Shown here piece after piece: positions 30,404-42,702 of a stretch of DNA of 64,000 bases. Position 1 is the stretch's first letter, and each line of letters starts with the position of its first letter. The position numbers were made by a program, and so were the translations under genes. Source of the stretch: Polytrichum commune. Taxonomy: Eukaryota; Streptophyta; Polytrichopsida; Polytrichales; Polytrichaceae. The notes beneath the pieces were generated by a model that worked only from the letters and a program-made list of their open reading frames with translations, searched no databases and was not told the DNA's origin. The stretch is taken from positions 14,570,001 through 14,634,000 of the forward strand of contig OX485803.1 in NCBI GenBank assembly GCA_950295325.1, in the 5' to 3' direction.

Positions 30404-30790
30404 GGGCCAGTTCACATGGGGTCCCAAATCCCAAGTCCCAAGTCACTCAAGGGTAATCCGTGCAATCTTAGTTGTTGAGAGCATGGGAGTTGGAACTTAC
30501 CACTTCACACGAGGTCCTAAGTCCTAAGTCTGACATGAATGCCTACATGGCATCACTTTTTGGAGGTGAGGCTTGGGACTTGTGTTGAGAGTTGAGTTGA
30601 GCAAAAAGCTAAGCCCAACTCTCAACACAAGTCCCAAGAAATGTTTGCATAAAGTAACCAAAAAGATATGACTTTGTATGGATGTAAAACCAAACTTTAA
30701 TGGTTTCTTGAATCTCAAAGAGTGGGACTTTGCCTTCGCGTTGAGACTTATTGACATGAGTGGGACTTGGGACCCCATGTGACATGGCTA
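30404..30790. mobile_element. MITE, GGGCCGGTTCACA family (copy 3)
   Basis: The left end GGGCCAGTTCACATGGGGTCCC, preceded by TTA, faces GGGACCCCATGTGACATGGC on the right. Subterminal CCAAGTCCCAAGTC and the central CCCAACTCTCAACACAAGTC match 12494-12907. The right duplication is not clear. Confidence 0.7.
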
Positions 30791-31045
30791 TCAAAGTAGG
30801 CCATCAATCAAAGGGCCCAAGATCGTAGGGCACCTGATAACCATGCTCAAGCCTCATGCCCTCCACAAGAGTTATAACCTGGTTGATAAAAAAAAATGCC
30901 GATCCATTAGCTTGGGAAGAAAAAGGTCTATTGTGGCAGTGAAATATTTAAAACCCCCAATTCACAGAATGGACATAATATTATTCGAACCCATCAATAT
31001 TCAAGAATCTCAGTGATGGCCCACAAAACGCCATGGTTAAGTTGA

Positions 31046-31195
31046 GGGGTCGATCACACCAGCCACTTCTGGTACCATTTGTCAGCATCTCTGGCTGCAA
31101 TAGTGTAAAAACCGGTGGACCAACATCTATTCTTGAACATAATCCCCATCAGTTTCACGGCGCGAACCGGACGGAGAGGTTGGTGTGATCTGGGC
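31046..31195. repeat. Short TIR repeat, TGGTGTGATC family (copy 1)
   Basis: Starts GGTCGATCACACCAGCC and ends TTGGTGTGATCTGGGC, with GGACCAACATCTATT in the middle. Related copies are at 60927-61066 and, inverted, at 62421-62568. It is non-coding and about 130-150 bp, probably a MITE. Confidence 0.65.
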
Positions 31196-31201
31196 ATATG
31201 A

Positions 31202-31779
31202 GGGCCACTTCACACACAAGGCTGAAGGCCCTTGACCATGGCAATGTAAGAGCTCTCATTGGTCGAAAAGGCAGAGACCGTCCAAGTTCACTTCACACTA
31301 GGAGGTGAAGGCCTAAAGGCCCAAAGAAAAGTTCATGGATGAAAAGTCTACATGGAGTCCTACATGGCTAGTTGTGGATAAGGGTGCATGGTCTACCGGA
31401 ATTTGCGTCAGACCCACCTCCAAGAGGTGGGCTTGACGCAAATTCTGGGAGACCATGACTTTTTTAATAATTTTTCCAGCAAGACAGATTTCAGGACAGA
31501 CTGCATGGCAGATTCCAGGACAGACAAACACCACCAAGTAGTTATCTTAAATTAATAAACTTGGAGACATATTATATTAAACCAAATCCTCCCCTCTTTT
31601 TCCGCCAACAAAATATGCAATGGTCCCGCAACATGGTTCATTCTCACTTCACACTATGCTTGAGGGCCAAAGACTACATAAAATGGCTTTCCCAACACCC
31701 ATGGTACGGCCTTTGGATGAGAGTCAAGGGTCCTCACCATTACAAGGTCACGGCTCTTGGCTCATGTGTGAAGTGGCCC
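31202..31779. mobile_element. MITE, GGGCCACTTCACAC family (copy 1), TGA TSD
   Basis: 578 bp flanked by TGA (31199-31201 and 31780-31782). GGGCCACTTCACACA on the left mirrors TGTGTGAAGTGGCCC on the right. Inner parts share CTTGACCATGG-type phrases. It contains a 30-bp-class inverted repeat (GAATTTGCGTCAGACCC.../...TGACGCAAATTC, about 31398-31446). Second copy at 58682-59180. Confidence 0.85.
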
Positions 31780-31904
31780 TGAGGTGAGCAATGTTACGAT
31801 GAATCGTTCTGCAGGTTGTGGGAGAGGTAAACACTCAACCAGCCTGGTGATCAATTGAACTACCACTTATAGTAGATCTTTGTGAGCATCATAAAATGAG
31901 TAGT

Positions 31905-32165
31905 ATATAACCTACCCCAACCTGCAACCCCGCTCCGCAGTTGCAGCGGCGCGGCAAGCTGGTCCTCTCCTCACAGTAAGTGATTCTGTCCTCCTTTCTT
32001 TTCCCTTCATTTTCTGGGGCCTCAAAATAAACAAACTCTCAACCAGACAGTCACCAAGCTCATGGACCCCCTCCTGCATGAGTCCGCCTTGACGGAGTTC
32101 CCCAGGCCGCCGGGACAACCCAGGGCCGGCACCAGTGGAGGAAATACTCCAAAGCATTCCGGCAC
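31905..32165 (+). other. GC-rich exon-like island with splice-like sites
   Basis: A locally GC-rich stretch in AT-rich surroundings. An acceptor-like CTCCGCAG (about 31939) precedes GC-rich sequence, which ends at a consensus donor CA|GTAAGT (31975). A pyrimidine-rich tract follows, with a second acceptor-like CCAGACAG near 32051 before another GC-rich open stretch (KLMDPLLHESALTEF in one frame). I do not recognise the protein. It may be a captured or decayed host gene fragment. Confidence 0.35.
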
Positions 32166-33890
32166 TATTTTAATCGCCAGGCCTGTCTTTCCAATCTGTC
32201 TGTCTTGTAGTTCTTCCTACCTGTGTGGGGAATATGCTTCATGTGGCCCACACAATCATCAGCTCCCACTGCAGACATACTCTTTTCCTGCTCTGGAGTG
32301 TGTGTATATATAGCTACGCAATAGTATAGTATTTGGTGTTTTGTATTTTGTGTTGTTTTGTTTCGTTTCCACCCTCATCTAATAAAGCTGTAAATCTTTC
32401 AATAGGAGCCTCTGTGATTCTCCTGCCTCGGACACTGCACCGGTGTGCTGGCCTTTTAATAGCTTCGGTGTCAACTCCACCATTTTTGAGTCCAAGCCTT
32501 CTTGGGTGCCGCGCACGCTATTAAAAAGCCGACCCTATTTCCATACTTCCATAGTTAGTGAGGATGGGGTATATATAAATATAATCATTACCTATCACTT
32601 CAAAATAGTAGTTGGAATTTTCATTTGGCACTCAAGAATACTTTCCCTCACATTATATGCATCGAGGTTTGTAAAAGGTAAAAGGTAAACTGGCCGTCGC
32701 CAGTTGTGGCAATAGGCCAAGGCCAACCATGTTCTCCATGGATGGAGAACATGTACACACTCTGTCAACATAAAACCTTGGCACCGGACACCCGGTCTTT
32801 GCGACCTAACTTTCAGCACCCGCCCCCAGCGTGCCAAAAGCAATAGGTCGTAACATGTGACATATTATGTAACAGTGGTACATGATATGTACCGCGGAAC
32901 ATGCGATTGGTTGGAACATCACATATGGGACATTGGCATGCCATGGTCATGTCATGCATACCAGTATCATGATATCATGTACCACAATAACCTCCAACTC
33001 CTATAAAGGAGGGCAATTATCATTAATACCCATCATCATCATATCACTACATTCATTATGCAATCTTTTAGATGTCTTCTCGATTTTGTTAAGGTGTAGA
33101 GGGAGGTTTCGAATGGGTTCGAGTATTTTACGGTTTAGAGGCAATGGTAGGCTTCTTGGAGTGCTCAGGCACATGTGCACGATAGCTTTCATCAGGGTTG
33201 GAGGATCATTGCGCACAGAGGCACTACGATGATGTGTGGTACTCCACCCTTGTAGTATCTTTGATGATTGTTTGGAGCGCCGTGCTCCTTCCACTGCGCC
33301 ATTCACCGAGTAAGTGATACTCCATTATTTTTTTTCATGTTCATGCACTTTTTTGTGTGATTCGCCGGTTAAATTTGCTTTGTTCTTCGCTTTTGGAGGA
33401 GGGAATTATGCTCATTATAGTTGCCTCCCTTAGGTTGTGTATGCATACCTTTCAATGGTTTATTGTTATCTTATTTTATAGCCTAATTTGCCTCATGCTT
33501 GCATTAGGTCAATACTTACATTTTGGCTCTTTAGTTTGATGCTTTCATTTCAATAGTTTGGTCCTAACTCAATGGACTTGCAACCATATGCCTCCTACTT
33601 GCATTAGGTCAATACTTGCATTTGAATGCTCCCAATTCAATGCTTTTAGTGCTTTAATGCTTTCAATGCTTCAATTCTACCATCCACTTTGTGTGTTAGG
33701 ATGTGCATTGTATACTGTTCAAAGCCCCATTGATCTTTCATGCATATTCGTTGAACCCTTTTTTTCACACGAAGTTTTTGGTCCCAATATTGTTTCTTAT
33801 TTTTGTGGTGGTTTAGGGTTTGGGCTTCAATCATTGTCATTCAATTTATTCCTTCATTAGGATATGTTTTGTTTAAGGGTGCGTTTTATT
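32166..33890. other. Unassigned intergenic sequence
   Basis: No gene is recognised. Overlapping small ORFs near 32900-33300 occur on both strands without motifs. A short GACATATT/GTACATGAT-rich patch with ATCATGATAT palindromes lies near 32855-32990. Confidence 0.4.
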
Positions 33891-33899
33891 GGTGACACT

Positions 33900-36800
33900 C
33901 TATTGATTTTTTCTTAGCGTTCTGATGGAGTCCATTCTCATGCACTGTTAGAACCGACTTCATGTGAAGTCTGTGTAGAATCGTATACATGCCAATACAG
34001 TTTTCATTTTCCTATTACCTCCTCACATCTTCTCACACCATGCTTAAAAAATCACCATTTTGTTTTGGAAAAATCATTTTAATGAATATGAGGTTATTGG
34101 ACGTAGTTGGCGGGCAATGAAGGCCCTGCTGGTGCCTCTAAACACTCCATGGAACCCTGCCACTGCGGCGCAATTGCTTAAGTGAGGATATCAAATATCC
34201 CATGCAGGTTTGGAGTTGCAAAGAAAAACTCTCGTGCTAGCCACATACGCCCATTTTGTGCTATACAATATGGAATCACCTACTGAAATGAAGCATTATT
34301 TGGGAGATGATGTTGTCACATACTGGATGCCAATGGAGGAATGGAGTTTTGTTATCCATTGTAGATTGTACGTTGAATTGAAGATGGAGTTGTCCGCCAT
34401 ACGGGAGCAATAAGCAAGTAAAGAAACATACCAATTTTACAAGCAAATTTTGAATTAACAATTGGAGCCATTAGATCCGTTGTTATGCCCATTGGGTGAA
34501 TGGTTGCACATCAGGCCCAATCAACTAACATAAAAACAAAATCCATCTTTCAACCTATCCTAATTTGACAACTATTGTTGACTTCAATAGAATTTGAGAG
34601 AAGATGGCTAAGGATAATTGCCGCTCTTGGCTAGCGGATGCAGCATATGAGGTGATTTTTTGTGGACATCATCCCAAGTTAGCATACTAGACCATGGGAA
34701 CATAAAGTGTTATCCACAGGGTGTGCTCACTCAAGACTATAGTGGGCTTGGAGGCCTCTCATCGCCCCAACATTGTACAAAGTGGAAAGAAATGCAAGGT
34801 AGTGTCGAATAAGGTTACATGTGCGGATAAATGACCAATTTTTTTTTCGCTCCTCCAGACAATGAAGACAACATGTCTTTGATGCAAATTAAATGTCACA
34901 AGAAGGAGAAGAAGAACTCCCACCCCCCCCCCCCCCCCAAATTCATGTTGGAGAGGAGGTTTTTGTGAACAACGTCATTGATAAAGTCATCAACACAACG
35001 TTTGGTGGTGTTTTGCAAATTAATAGTGATTATGCCATTGATGATGACAAAGACAGATTTTAGAGGTTGCATGTACATGAGCATCCTAGTGTTTCCACTC
35101 GACTATCAACTCTCACTAATGTTGCTACTAAGAAAGGTCGGTCGTCTGCCACTTCTTCATTTGTTTTTGGCTTGGACACAACAACACAAGGATTCTAAAA
35201 CCATGAAGACTATCCTTATCATATCTAGTTGGTTGTTATGGGGAGAAGACGTGGTTTGTGGGCATGCAAAGTATGTTCTCCATTATATGTTCCTACCATT
35301 GTTGTTGTTCAATGCCAATTGTTTTATCATGACAATTAGTTGATAATGTGAACTTTGCTTTTGGCAAAAGTTTGGTTGTCTTTGGGTTTTTAGGATTGAT
35401 GTTTGAGAGTTGGCTATCCAATGCATACGCAACCACGAGTATAATCCTCCAGTTTGAATTGTAGAGGTGACAATAACGAGTCTTGAAACCACGGAGCCAT
35501 TTTCCTTCCAAGATATCATTCCCATGACCCAGTTGGCAATCATTCCCTTCTCGATTGCTCATATTGTTATCACACTAGCAAGCTAGGTGAAGACATATTT
35601 AGACTTTGTCCCCTTGATATGTAGTTCAATCTATGTGTTTCCCTCAACATTGTTGTTTCGGAGGACTTGATGCCTTACCCATGGTTGCAAGTCTATAGGA
35701 GGGACTTCAGTATCTTAGTAGTACTTGGTTTGGCCATCGCCAAGGTTGCATTCATTGATGTTGAGCCCACGCATGATTAGGCCAATTTTGAATGCTTGAC
35801 GTCATCCACAACACCTCCACCTGCTTCAACAAATGGAAACAAAACCCCAAAAGAATTTTCTATGCAATTTGAAGACCTATCCATCCTTGGTCGAGCTTGT
35901 TGCATGTTTGAGGAAACACAAACTTACACTCTAGAGCATTCCATCCACAACCCTCATGCGGTGAAATTAAGCCATCTTATTAATGCTATTATCGATTGCA
36001 GGTTCTTAGAATTGTTGAAGGCCATGAAAGTGGTTGGAAATCCTCCCACAAAGTACATCGTATTTTTTTCATGCCCTTCTTCAATGGGAATGCCATATCT
36101 CAATAGGTCCCGTGGAATCTACTTATGTGTTGGAGACATTTTGGCTATTGGATGTTGAGGCTTACTCAATTATGGTTGAAATACTTTGGATCGGCCTCAA
36201 TATCACATCCTTGATTCCACTATGTCCATAACATGGTTCAAGCAATTAGGACAGACAAGGAATCTTTTGTTGGTGTCCATGAATGGGCATACAATATTCC
36301 CGAAGTATCATTGATTGTAGTTGTGTACAAGAAAAGGGTCGCATTGGAGTTTGGTTGTAATTGGTGACTTTAGCACATTAATTGCATGTAGATTGCGTTA
36401 AGTTATATCACAATATCAGCAAAGTAAAAAACTTTCTCCGAGTGTGTATACAAAGCTTGGGTTTGGTCTAGGGACCTAATCAAACCATTTGATAACTACC
36501 AAATTCTTGTTCACATTCCTATCCACCAATGTCATGTTCCTCCATAGATAGATGGTTGGGAGTGTGTGGCTTGCACATTGCCTTCATTTTTGGGCATTAT
36601 GTTATTACAAAAAGTTCTTTGGAAAGTCTCACCTATTACGACTCAATGAAAATGGTATGTGTTTTTCTATCATTATTTCTTTTCACAACATGTCCAATTA
36701 CCTTATATGTTGAGTCTATGGTTTGTTTATTTGATGTGCAAGACATCTGGCCAGACATTGTGGTTGATGAAGCAAAGGGACATTGTTGCGCGCCTTAACA

Positions 36801-37700
36801 TGGGAGTTGGGCCGGGGAATAGAGTCGACTATACCAGATTTGACGCAATGTTCATACCAAATGTACCTCCTTGCTCACCTTCGAATATGTTTGCAAGTGG
36901 TCTCACAAACTGGGAAGACTTAGCTACGAGGAAGTTGCATGACAAAAGCATGTGGGACGCCATGACCCCTCCCGACACAAGCATATTGGGACTAATTAGT
37001 GACATTGAATAGAGAATACTTGTAGTTGAAAGGGATTTAGGTGGCAACTTGCTTGTATTTGTTAACACTATTGTTAATGGATCCCACACATTTTATAAAG
37101 TTCACTCTAAGGAGCACCTTTTGTATTGGTTCCCAACTTCTTCCATATGGCTTTGGCACAAAGGAGGTGCATGACAAAAGGATGTACTAGAAAGCATGTA
37201 CATGCCTCAAGCTACCAACCAATATGTTCCGTCTATTATGTATCAATATCCATTGTACCAAACACGTGGCCGTTCATAATAGCTATGATTTTTTGAGCAA
37301 TGGTGACCTCATAGAGAGGTGCACATGATAGGAAAGCAACGACTTTTGGGAAGCATATCAAGAACGTGTTTAAATCGGCATTAGTAACTATGTTTTAAAA
37401 AATGTTTTGTAGGGATCTTGAAAATATTTCAAGAGAAGCTCAAACTATTCGAAGAGTGTTAGAGTTCAAAGAATCATCAAGATGGCCAAAGGATGATGAA
37501 AGAAGAGAAGGGCCAATGTTGATGCTCTTTCTTTAGAGCATGCAAATAGTGCGTCCATGGCCCTAGTTGGAGTGAGGTTGCCATCTTGGGCCAGAGAGGA
37601 GGGATCTGGCAATTGGAAAGAGGTACAAATTACATTTTTGGACATGGCATTTGATGAGAACATTAAATTGCATGAATGGTTTGTGTGAATATGCTAGAAG
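33900..37700 (+). pseudogene. Possible decayed coding region of unknown family
   Basis: Several plus-strand stretches read like protein with few stops: around 34071-34413 (NEYEVIGRSWRAMKALL, then LATYAHFVLYNMESPTEMKHY), 34600-34830, 35793-36158, 36529-37012 (IVARLNMGVGPGNRVDY, then NWEDLATRKLHDKSMW) and 37440-37680 (NVDALSLEHANSASM, LPSWAREEGSGNWKEV). They fall in different frames and are broken by stops and frameshifts. I recognise no domain. They could be exons of one dead gene or of an old transposon. A 16-C run sits at 34923-34938. Confidence 0.35.
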
Positions 37701-38735
37701 ATTTGTGAAATATGAATGTTGACGTCATAAAACGTGGAATTGATGCGTGAACTAGCCGAAACAAGGAGGTCACTTTGCCATGCATGTGAGGAGCTCAAAC
37801 ATCACATGGGCCATTATCCGGATAGCTAATGTATAGAGAAGATAGAGACATTAGGTAGAGAATTTTCCAAATATTATGTTATTAAAAATTGGCCACTCTT
37901 GATATATGGTAATTTAATAAATGACATTTGAGGCATAAGAATGTTTTCTTGATATGAAAAATTGTTGAACAATCATTGTTGCGCAAGTACACTTTAAAAA
38001 AAATGGCAATGGTACAACCACTATGCCATTCCTGGGGGTGGACTCTTCATACCAAGTACAAACTAGCGTGAGTGTGGAAAGGGATATTATTTAAGGCATT
38101 AGTGTGCATTATCTACATAAGGGAGAGGTATTATTTTTCTCTAGTGTGTACATATAAAAGAGGCTATTAAGAATTTTGAAGTAAAGTTTGATGAACAAAG
38201 TAGTTTAGTGCACTTGTAATACTGTGTATATAAGCACATAAAACCAAACCAATCAAACCTCTCTCCCCTTCATAGCATTATTCAACCATGTTGGTTAGTT
38301 CCACTAACCCTAGAATATGTCAATTATATCATATGGGGCCCCTGAACATAGTAGTAATATTCAATTATGATTCATACATTCATGCTGATACTTGGAAATT
38401 TGGGTGGAATTATACTCCTAGCTTACTTATAGGAGTTGTTGTTCATCCCAACATTATTCATAGGAAGCATTGTTCATCTGAGCATTACTCACTGAAAATA
38501 CTATTCATAACAACACTATTCATTGACAATACTAACACTATTCAAAATATTCTTCCTATTATCTAAGTTTCTTCCCATGAAGGTAAGACAGTGGAGGCCC
38601 ATTTCAAATGCTAAATATAGAATGGAACACAACCATACAACTCAAAGATGTTACGGTCATCCTTCACCTCTTGATGAATGTGACTACTAACTTACTAGAG
38701 CAAAGACAAGAGGCTTGTCATTAGAAACAAATGCA
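37701..38735. other. Intergenic; one dispersed repeat
   Basis: 38025-38215 is an inverted relative of 5690-5870 (GGGAGAGGTATTATTTTTCTCTAGTGTG versus its complement). 38440-38540 shows a loose ATTATTCATAGGAAGCATTGTTCAT-type tandem. Otherwise nothing is recognised. Confidence 0.45.
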
Positions 38736-38737
38736 TA

Positions 38738-38914
38738 ACATTATCAAGCAGTGTGCGTTTATTCATATGAGCCCTGAGAATATAACCATGGGATGTGCCA
38801 ACCTAGCACAAATCAGACTTAGTATGAGTCTCCTTGCACTAGGTTGGGGCATCCCATGATTATATTCTTAGGGCCGACATGAACAAATCCACACTGCTTA
38901 ATAATGTTAAAATG
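38738..38914. mobile_element. Fold-back MITE, AACCATGGGAT family (copy 2)
   Basis: Starts AACATTATCAAGCAGTGTGCG and ends with its complement (CACACTGCTTAATAATGTT). Inner arms share GAATATAACCATGGGATG and CCAACCTAG. Same family as 21600-21779, but with better-kept ends. Confidence 0.75.
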
Positions 38915-39320
38915 GTTGATTTTAACAAACTAGCATGTTTATAAGGATCAAGTAGGCTAGCTTCACCCTATGAATGGCATCAAAATACATGATGTTCATC
39001 CATTAAAGTAGAGGTGCCCATAACCAATCACTTAAGAAATTTTGCGCCAAATTTGGAGAAGTATAAGGCCGTGCAAATTATTCCCATGTTGGAAGGTAGA
39101 TATCAGCATGATTGCAAAAATTTGGATTTTATACCTTAAATTGAAATTGCTATGAATATTTGAAGCCAAAAGTTGGCCAAAACACATTACCAATGTCTAG
39201 AGTATGCAATAACTGTTCATTTTGAGACGAACTACTCCTCACTTTAGCACTCAATACCGGGGACATGTGTCATTACACTATCGATTCCCTAGTGATACCA
39301 TACCGGAAGTTGGAGACTTA

Positions 39321-39443
39321 GGGCTAGTTTCCATGTAGGCTGCTTCCCCCACCAAATTCTAGTGAAAATGTAGATTCCACATGGTGGCATCTACATTTTC
39401 ACTAGAATCTAGTGGACAAAGTGGCCTACATGGAAACTAACCC
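39321..39443. mobile_element. 123-bp fold-back MITE, TTA TSD
   Basis: Flanked by TTA (39318-39320 and 39444-39446). GGGCTAGTTTCCATGTAGGC on the left pairs with GCCTACATGGAAACTAACCC on the right. An inner 19-bp arm, ATTCTAGTGAAAATGTAGA, pairs with its exact complement beyond a 15-nt loop. Almost the whole element would fold as one long hairpin. Confidence 0.9.
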
Positions 39444-39749
39444 TTAGAAATTATGAAACGTGAAACCTTAATTTAACCGTCCATGAAATTTTTTTACCGA
39501 ATCTAGTCCCAACCTAATAAAAAGTATGGCGCCCTATAAGTTCACGATGGGGTCCTTATTGGGAATAGGTGGTTCTATTCTACATGGTTTTTGTCAATGA
39601 GTGAAGGTGTGGTCAGTGTCTTGTTTTTTAAATCTACGAGGGAGCTACCAATTTTGGAGTGAAAAGGCTGATTCCATCCTCAAAATTAGATAATATGGAT
39701 GAAAACACGCATATACATCCATCAAATTTTATTATAATATATACATAAA

Positions 39750-40225
39750 ACATGGTATTTAGTATCTATGGTGACTTTTCGGATGACACTTCTTACAAAT
39801 AAGTGAACGAATATTGTCATGGACGATGGATGAGTTCATCCATTGGCCCAAAACCCTACCTTCTCTTGTCAACAAATTGTGATGAAATATTATCATGGAT
39901 GAATGACATTTGGCTGAAAAACCACTTGGTAAGTGATAGTAATTGCAACACTATAAATGCATAATCCCCCAATATATATTTTTTTACAAAGAATGACACA
40001 TAATGTTGGGTTTACATTTAGTGTTGGTGACATGATACTGTGGTTTACAATCAGTATCGACCAACAATTAGAAATTGGTGACAGTAAATTTCACATTTCG
40101 TGTAGTTTTCTAGCAGGAACTAAGCATGGGTTGACAATTAATTCAACCCACATCGATTCTCATTATGAGAATTAGTGTGGGCTCTGGAAAATTACCATGG
40201 CCTATAATGACAGGACTATTTAGTG
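39750..40225. mobile_element. MITE-like repeat, ACTATTTAGTG family, with inverted copy at 58250-58610
   Basis: Phrases shared with 58250-58610 in reverse complement include GGATGAACTCATCC-type, GTTGTTGACAAGAGAAGG, CATCCATGACAATATTTCATCAC and AGTGTTGGTGACA. The right end GACAGGACTATTTAGTG (to 40225) matches the end of the element at 61499-61848. No ORF. The left boundary is uncertain. Confidence 0.6.
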
Positions 40226-42440
40226 CAGTAGGTGTAGTAGGTACAAAGAAAACGTGAGACCATGGAATGTGGAAATCAAGTAAAGAATGGCAAAACTGAT
40301 TGCCATCATGTGGGGATCTCTGAAATGTCAAACAATTTTCATGAAGTGGCTTGCACATGAGAATGAGGCCATGTTCTTCATCACCACCTTAGATCTTTAT
40401 TGTCAAGGTTGAAGCTAACACACCGTTGAAGCTCGCCTGCTGATTTGCATTAAACCTAGCCTTCACCCCTCCCAACAGACTTGCATCTTGAACATCATGT
40501 CCACCTTGACCTAGATATTTCCAGAGGTCTTATACTAATAAGTGACTCCATGGCACATATGTGCATGTGAACTATATATTGCGATGCTCTATATTTGTGA
40601 GAAGTCAATGAGCAGATCTACCGTGTCTACACAGGTACTTATGGTCTAGTAAATTTCATCATGTCGATCACAAATTGTCAAAGAAATCGATCGCATTAAA
40701 TCTTAGGAATCTCTAGCTACAGCCTCGTAGTACACATAAGGTGTGTGGGCCTTATGTGGTCAATCTTCGTAATCAAACACGTGCTTATATTTGAGTGGTG
40801 TATAGTATGGCAACTTAGGTTTGTAGTTTACTAGGAATACCAAATTCATGTCATGTACTACAATGAGATCGACCATTCCGAGTGATATATATTGTTGATA
40901 GTCTTAAGTTGAGTAATGAACACAATTGGGAGGGCCCACGTGATCATTTAAGGAAAACATAAATTGTGTTTTGAAATCTTATAATTAAATTACCTCTCTA
41001 TTTGAATTCTCAAACTTGAGATATTAACATAAATTAGATATATGGTCAACTGCACCAATTGGAAAATATCTCAATGATTAAAAGGGGGCGGGGGGAGGTT
41101 CCATGTAGCTTGTATGGTACCATGTGGGTGTACAAAAGAGTTATTTAATGAAAATTTGGCTTTACAAAGTATACATAATATGGGATGGGTATTTTCCCAC
41201 CTAGTTAGGGTCGTATGAATTTCTGGAGAAAGGTAAGTGTACCCATAAGACCCCTTAAGGTTTTACAACGAAAGTTTATTCCATTTAGACATACCTTGTA
41301 ACCTCTAAAGTTCATATTTGATCATCCACAAAGCAATACTCGTCATTCCTTGTGTCACGTTGTAAGTGTCTTTGTCGATAATAAGTAAGTTATGAAATTT
41401 TACAAACTTATAGATAGATAGATGGATGAGAAAATTCCCAATCCGATCTAATGACCAAAACAATACATGAATTGGAAGTGTTCATAAATTACAATAAGAC
41501 CTCTTAATACCTCAATCATTATTACAAATTCATTATGTCTTACCACATGTCATGAAACAATGATAAGTTTGTAACCTCCACGGCCATGTGTTCTTGAGTG
41601 TTAGGTAGAGAATTAATCAGATTTACCCCCCCCCCCCCTTTGCAAGTCACCATGTTTGTCAACAACTAACCTTGAGGCTTGAGGTGCCCCAATTTTGTCA
41701 CATTTGTAAATTAAATCACTATGATACACTTGCGCATGTTACGGTGAGATTTTAGCTTGTCCCCTTCCGGCTGTCTTGCCTTGACCCTGGGCCCATCTTG
41801 TCAAGGCATTGTCAAGTTGGGTCTTAGACTTTTTGTATATAAAACATAAAGTCTATTCTAAATATATATACCTATATAGGAATGAGGGCTGTATGGAGTT
41901 TGAACCCGCTTTAAATTATGGGTTTCTTTGAAGGACTTCAATCTCCATCTTAATTACTTGAGAAACCCCTCGACATACACAGTGGGGTTGCGTTGCTGAA
42001 AGTGCTCTTCAGTCAAATGAGTGATTAGTTCATGGAATTGCATAAGGTATGTGGGTGTTAGTTGGTTTGTTGTTCATGTTCTCCAACTTCTACCGATTAT
42101 ATTTACACAACAAAACTCGTGTTGCACTAGTAAAACTATGATATAACATTTGCAAAAACTGGATTGAAGATTGGACCTCCCTTGATTTAGTTGTGGTTAC
42201 CGGAAGTGCGTGTTTGTTGATTTCTTAATTGAATACATAGGTCTTTCCAATCGTGTTCACTATTGAGTAGTTAGTGATGTTTGAAGACATAATCCAATCT
42301 CTTGCAAACAAGCGTCTTTATGATGTTTACTCTTTGATCCTCACCGGACGAAATCTAGGGTCCGATTAAGGAAACGAGCCACTTAAGACCCATCTACCTT
42401 AACTAACATGTGACTGGCGAGAGGAGAATGGATGACAAGC
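40226..42440. other. Unassigned intergenic sequence
   Basis: No gene is recognised in this 2.2-kb stretch. It contains a GGGGGCGGGGGGAGG patch near 41086 and a 13-C run at 41626-41638. Confidence 0.4.
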
Positions 42441-42471
42441 AGCGAGACGTCCACCTAGGTTCCATCCACTC

Positions 42472-42702
42472 ATGGATGTAACCCTTCACCAACTGATATT
42501 TATGGGTTTAGGGTTTAACCATTCTGGCTATGGACGCAAACCGGAGGTTATGGATGAAACACTTTCTACGTGGATAGGAAAGCACATGGGATCAGTTGCT
42601 AGAATTGCTCTCAACTTGGACGAGCGACCGGGACTTAATGCAACTGAAATCCCAGGTGTTGAAAGACTTCTCCTGGAAATCAGCAGAATATCCAGAGATT
42701 GA
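42472..42702 (+). CDS. Short hypothetical ORF (76 aa)
   Basis: 76 codons from an ATG. The C-terminal half (GKHMGSVARIALNLDERPGLNATE, read as two helices) has protein-like composition, but I recognise no family. It may be a gene fragment or chance. Downstream plus-strand sequence to 43425 has further protein-like but broken stretches (LEEFYQFVALQHQHAMATRYL at about 43138). Confidence 0.2.
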   Translation: MDVTLHQLIFMGLGFNHSGYGRKPEVMDETLSTWIGKHMGSVARIALNLDERPGLNATEIPGVERLLLEISRISRD

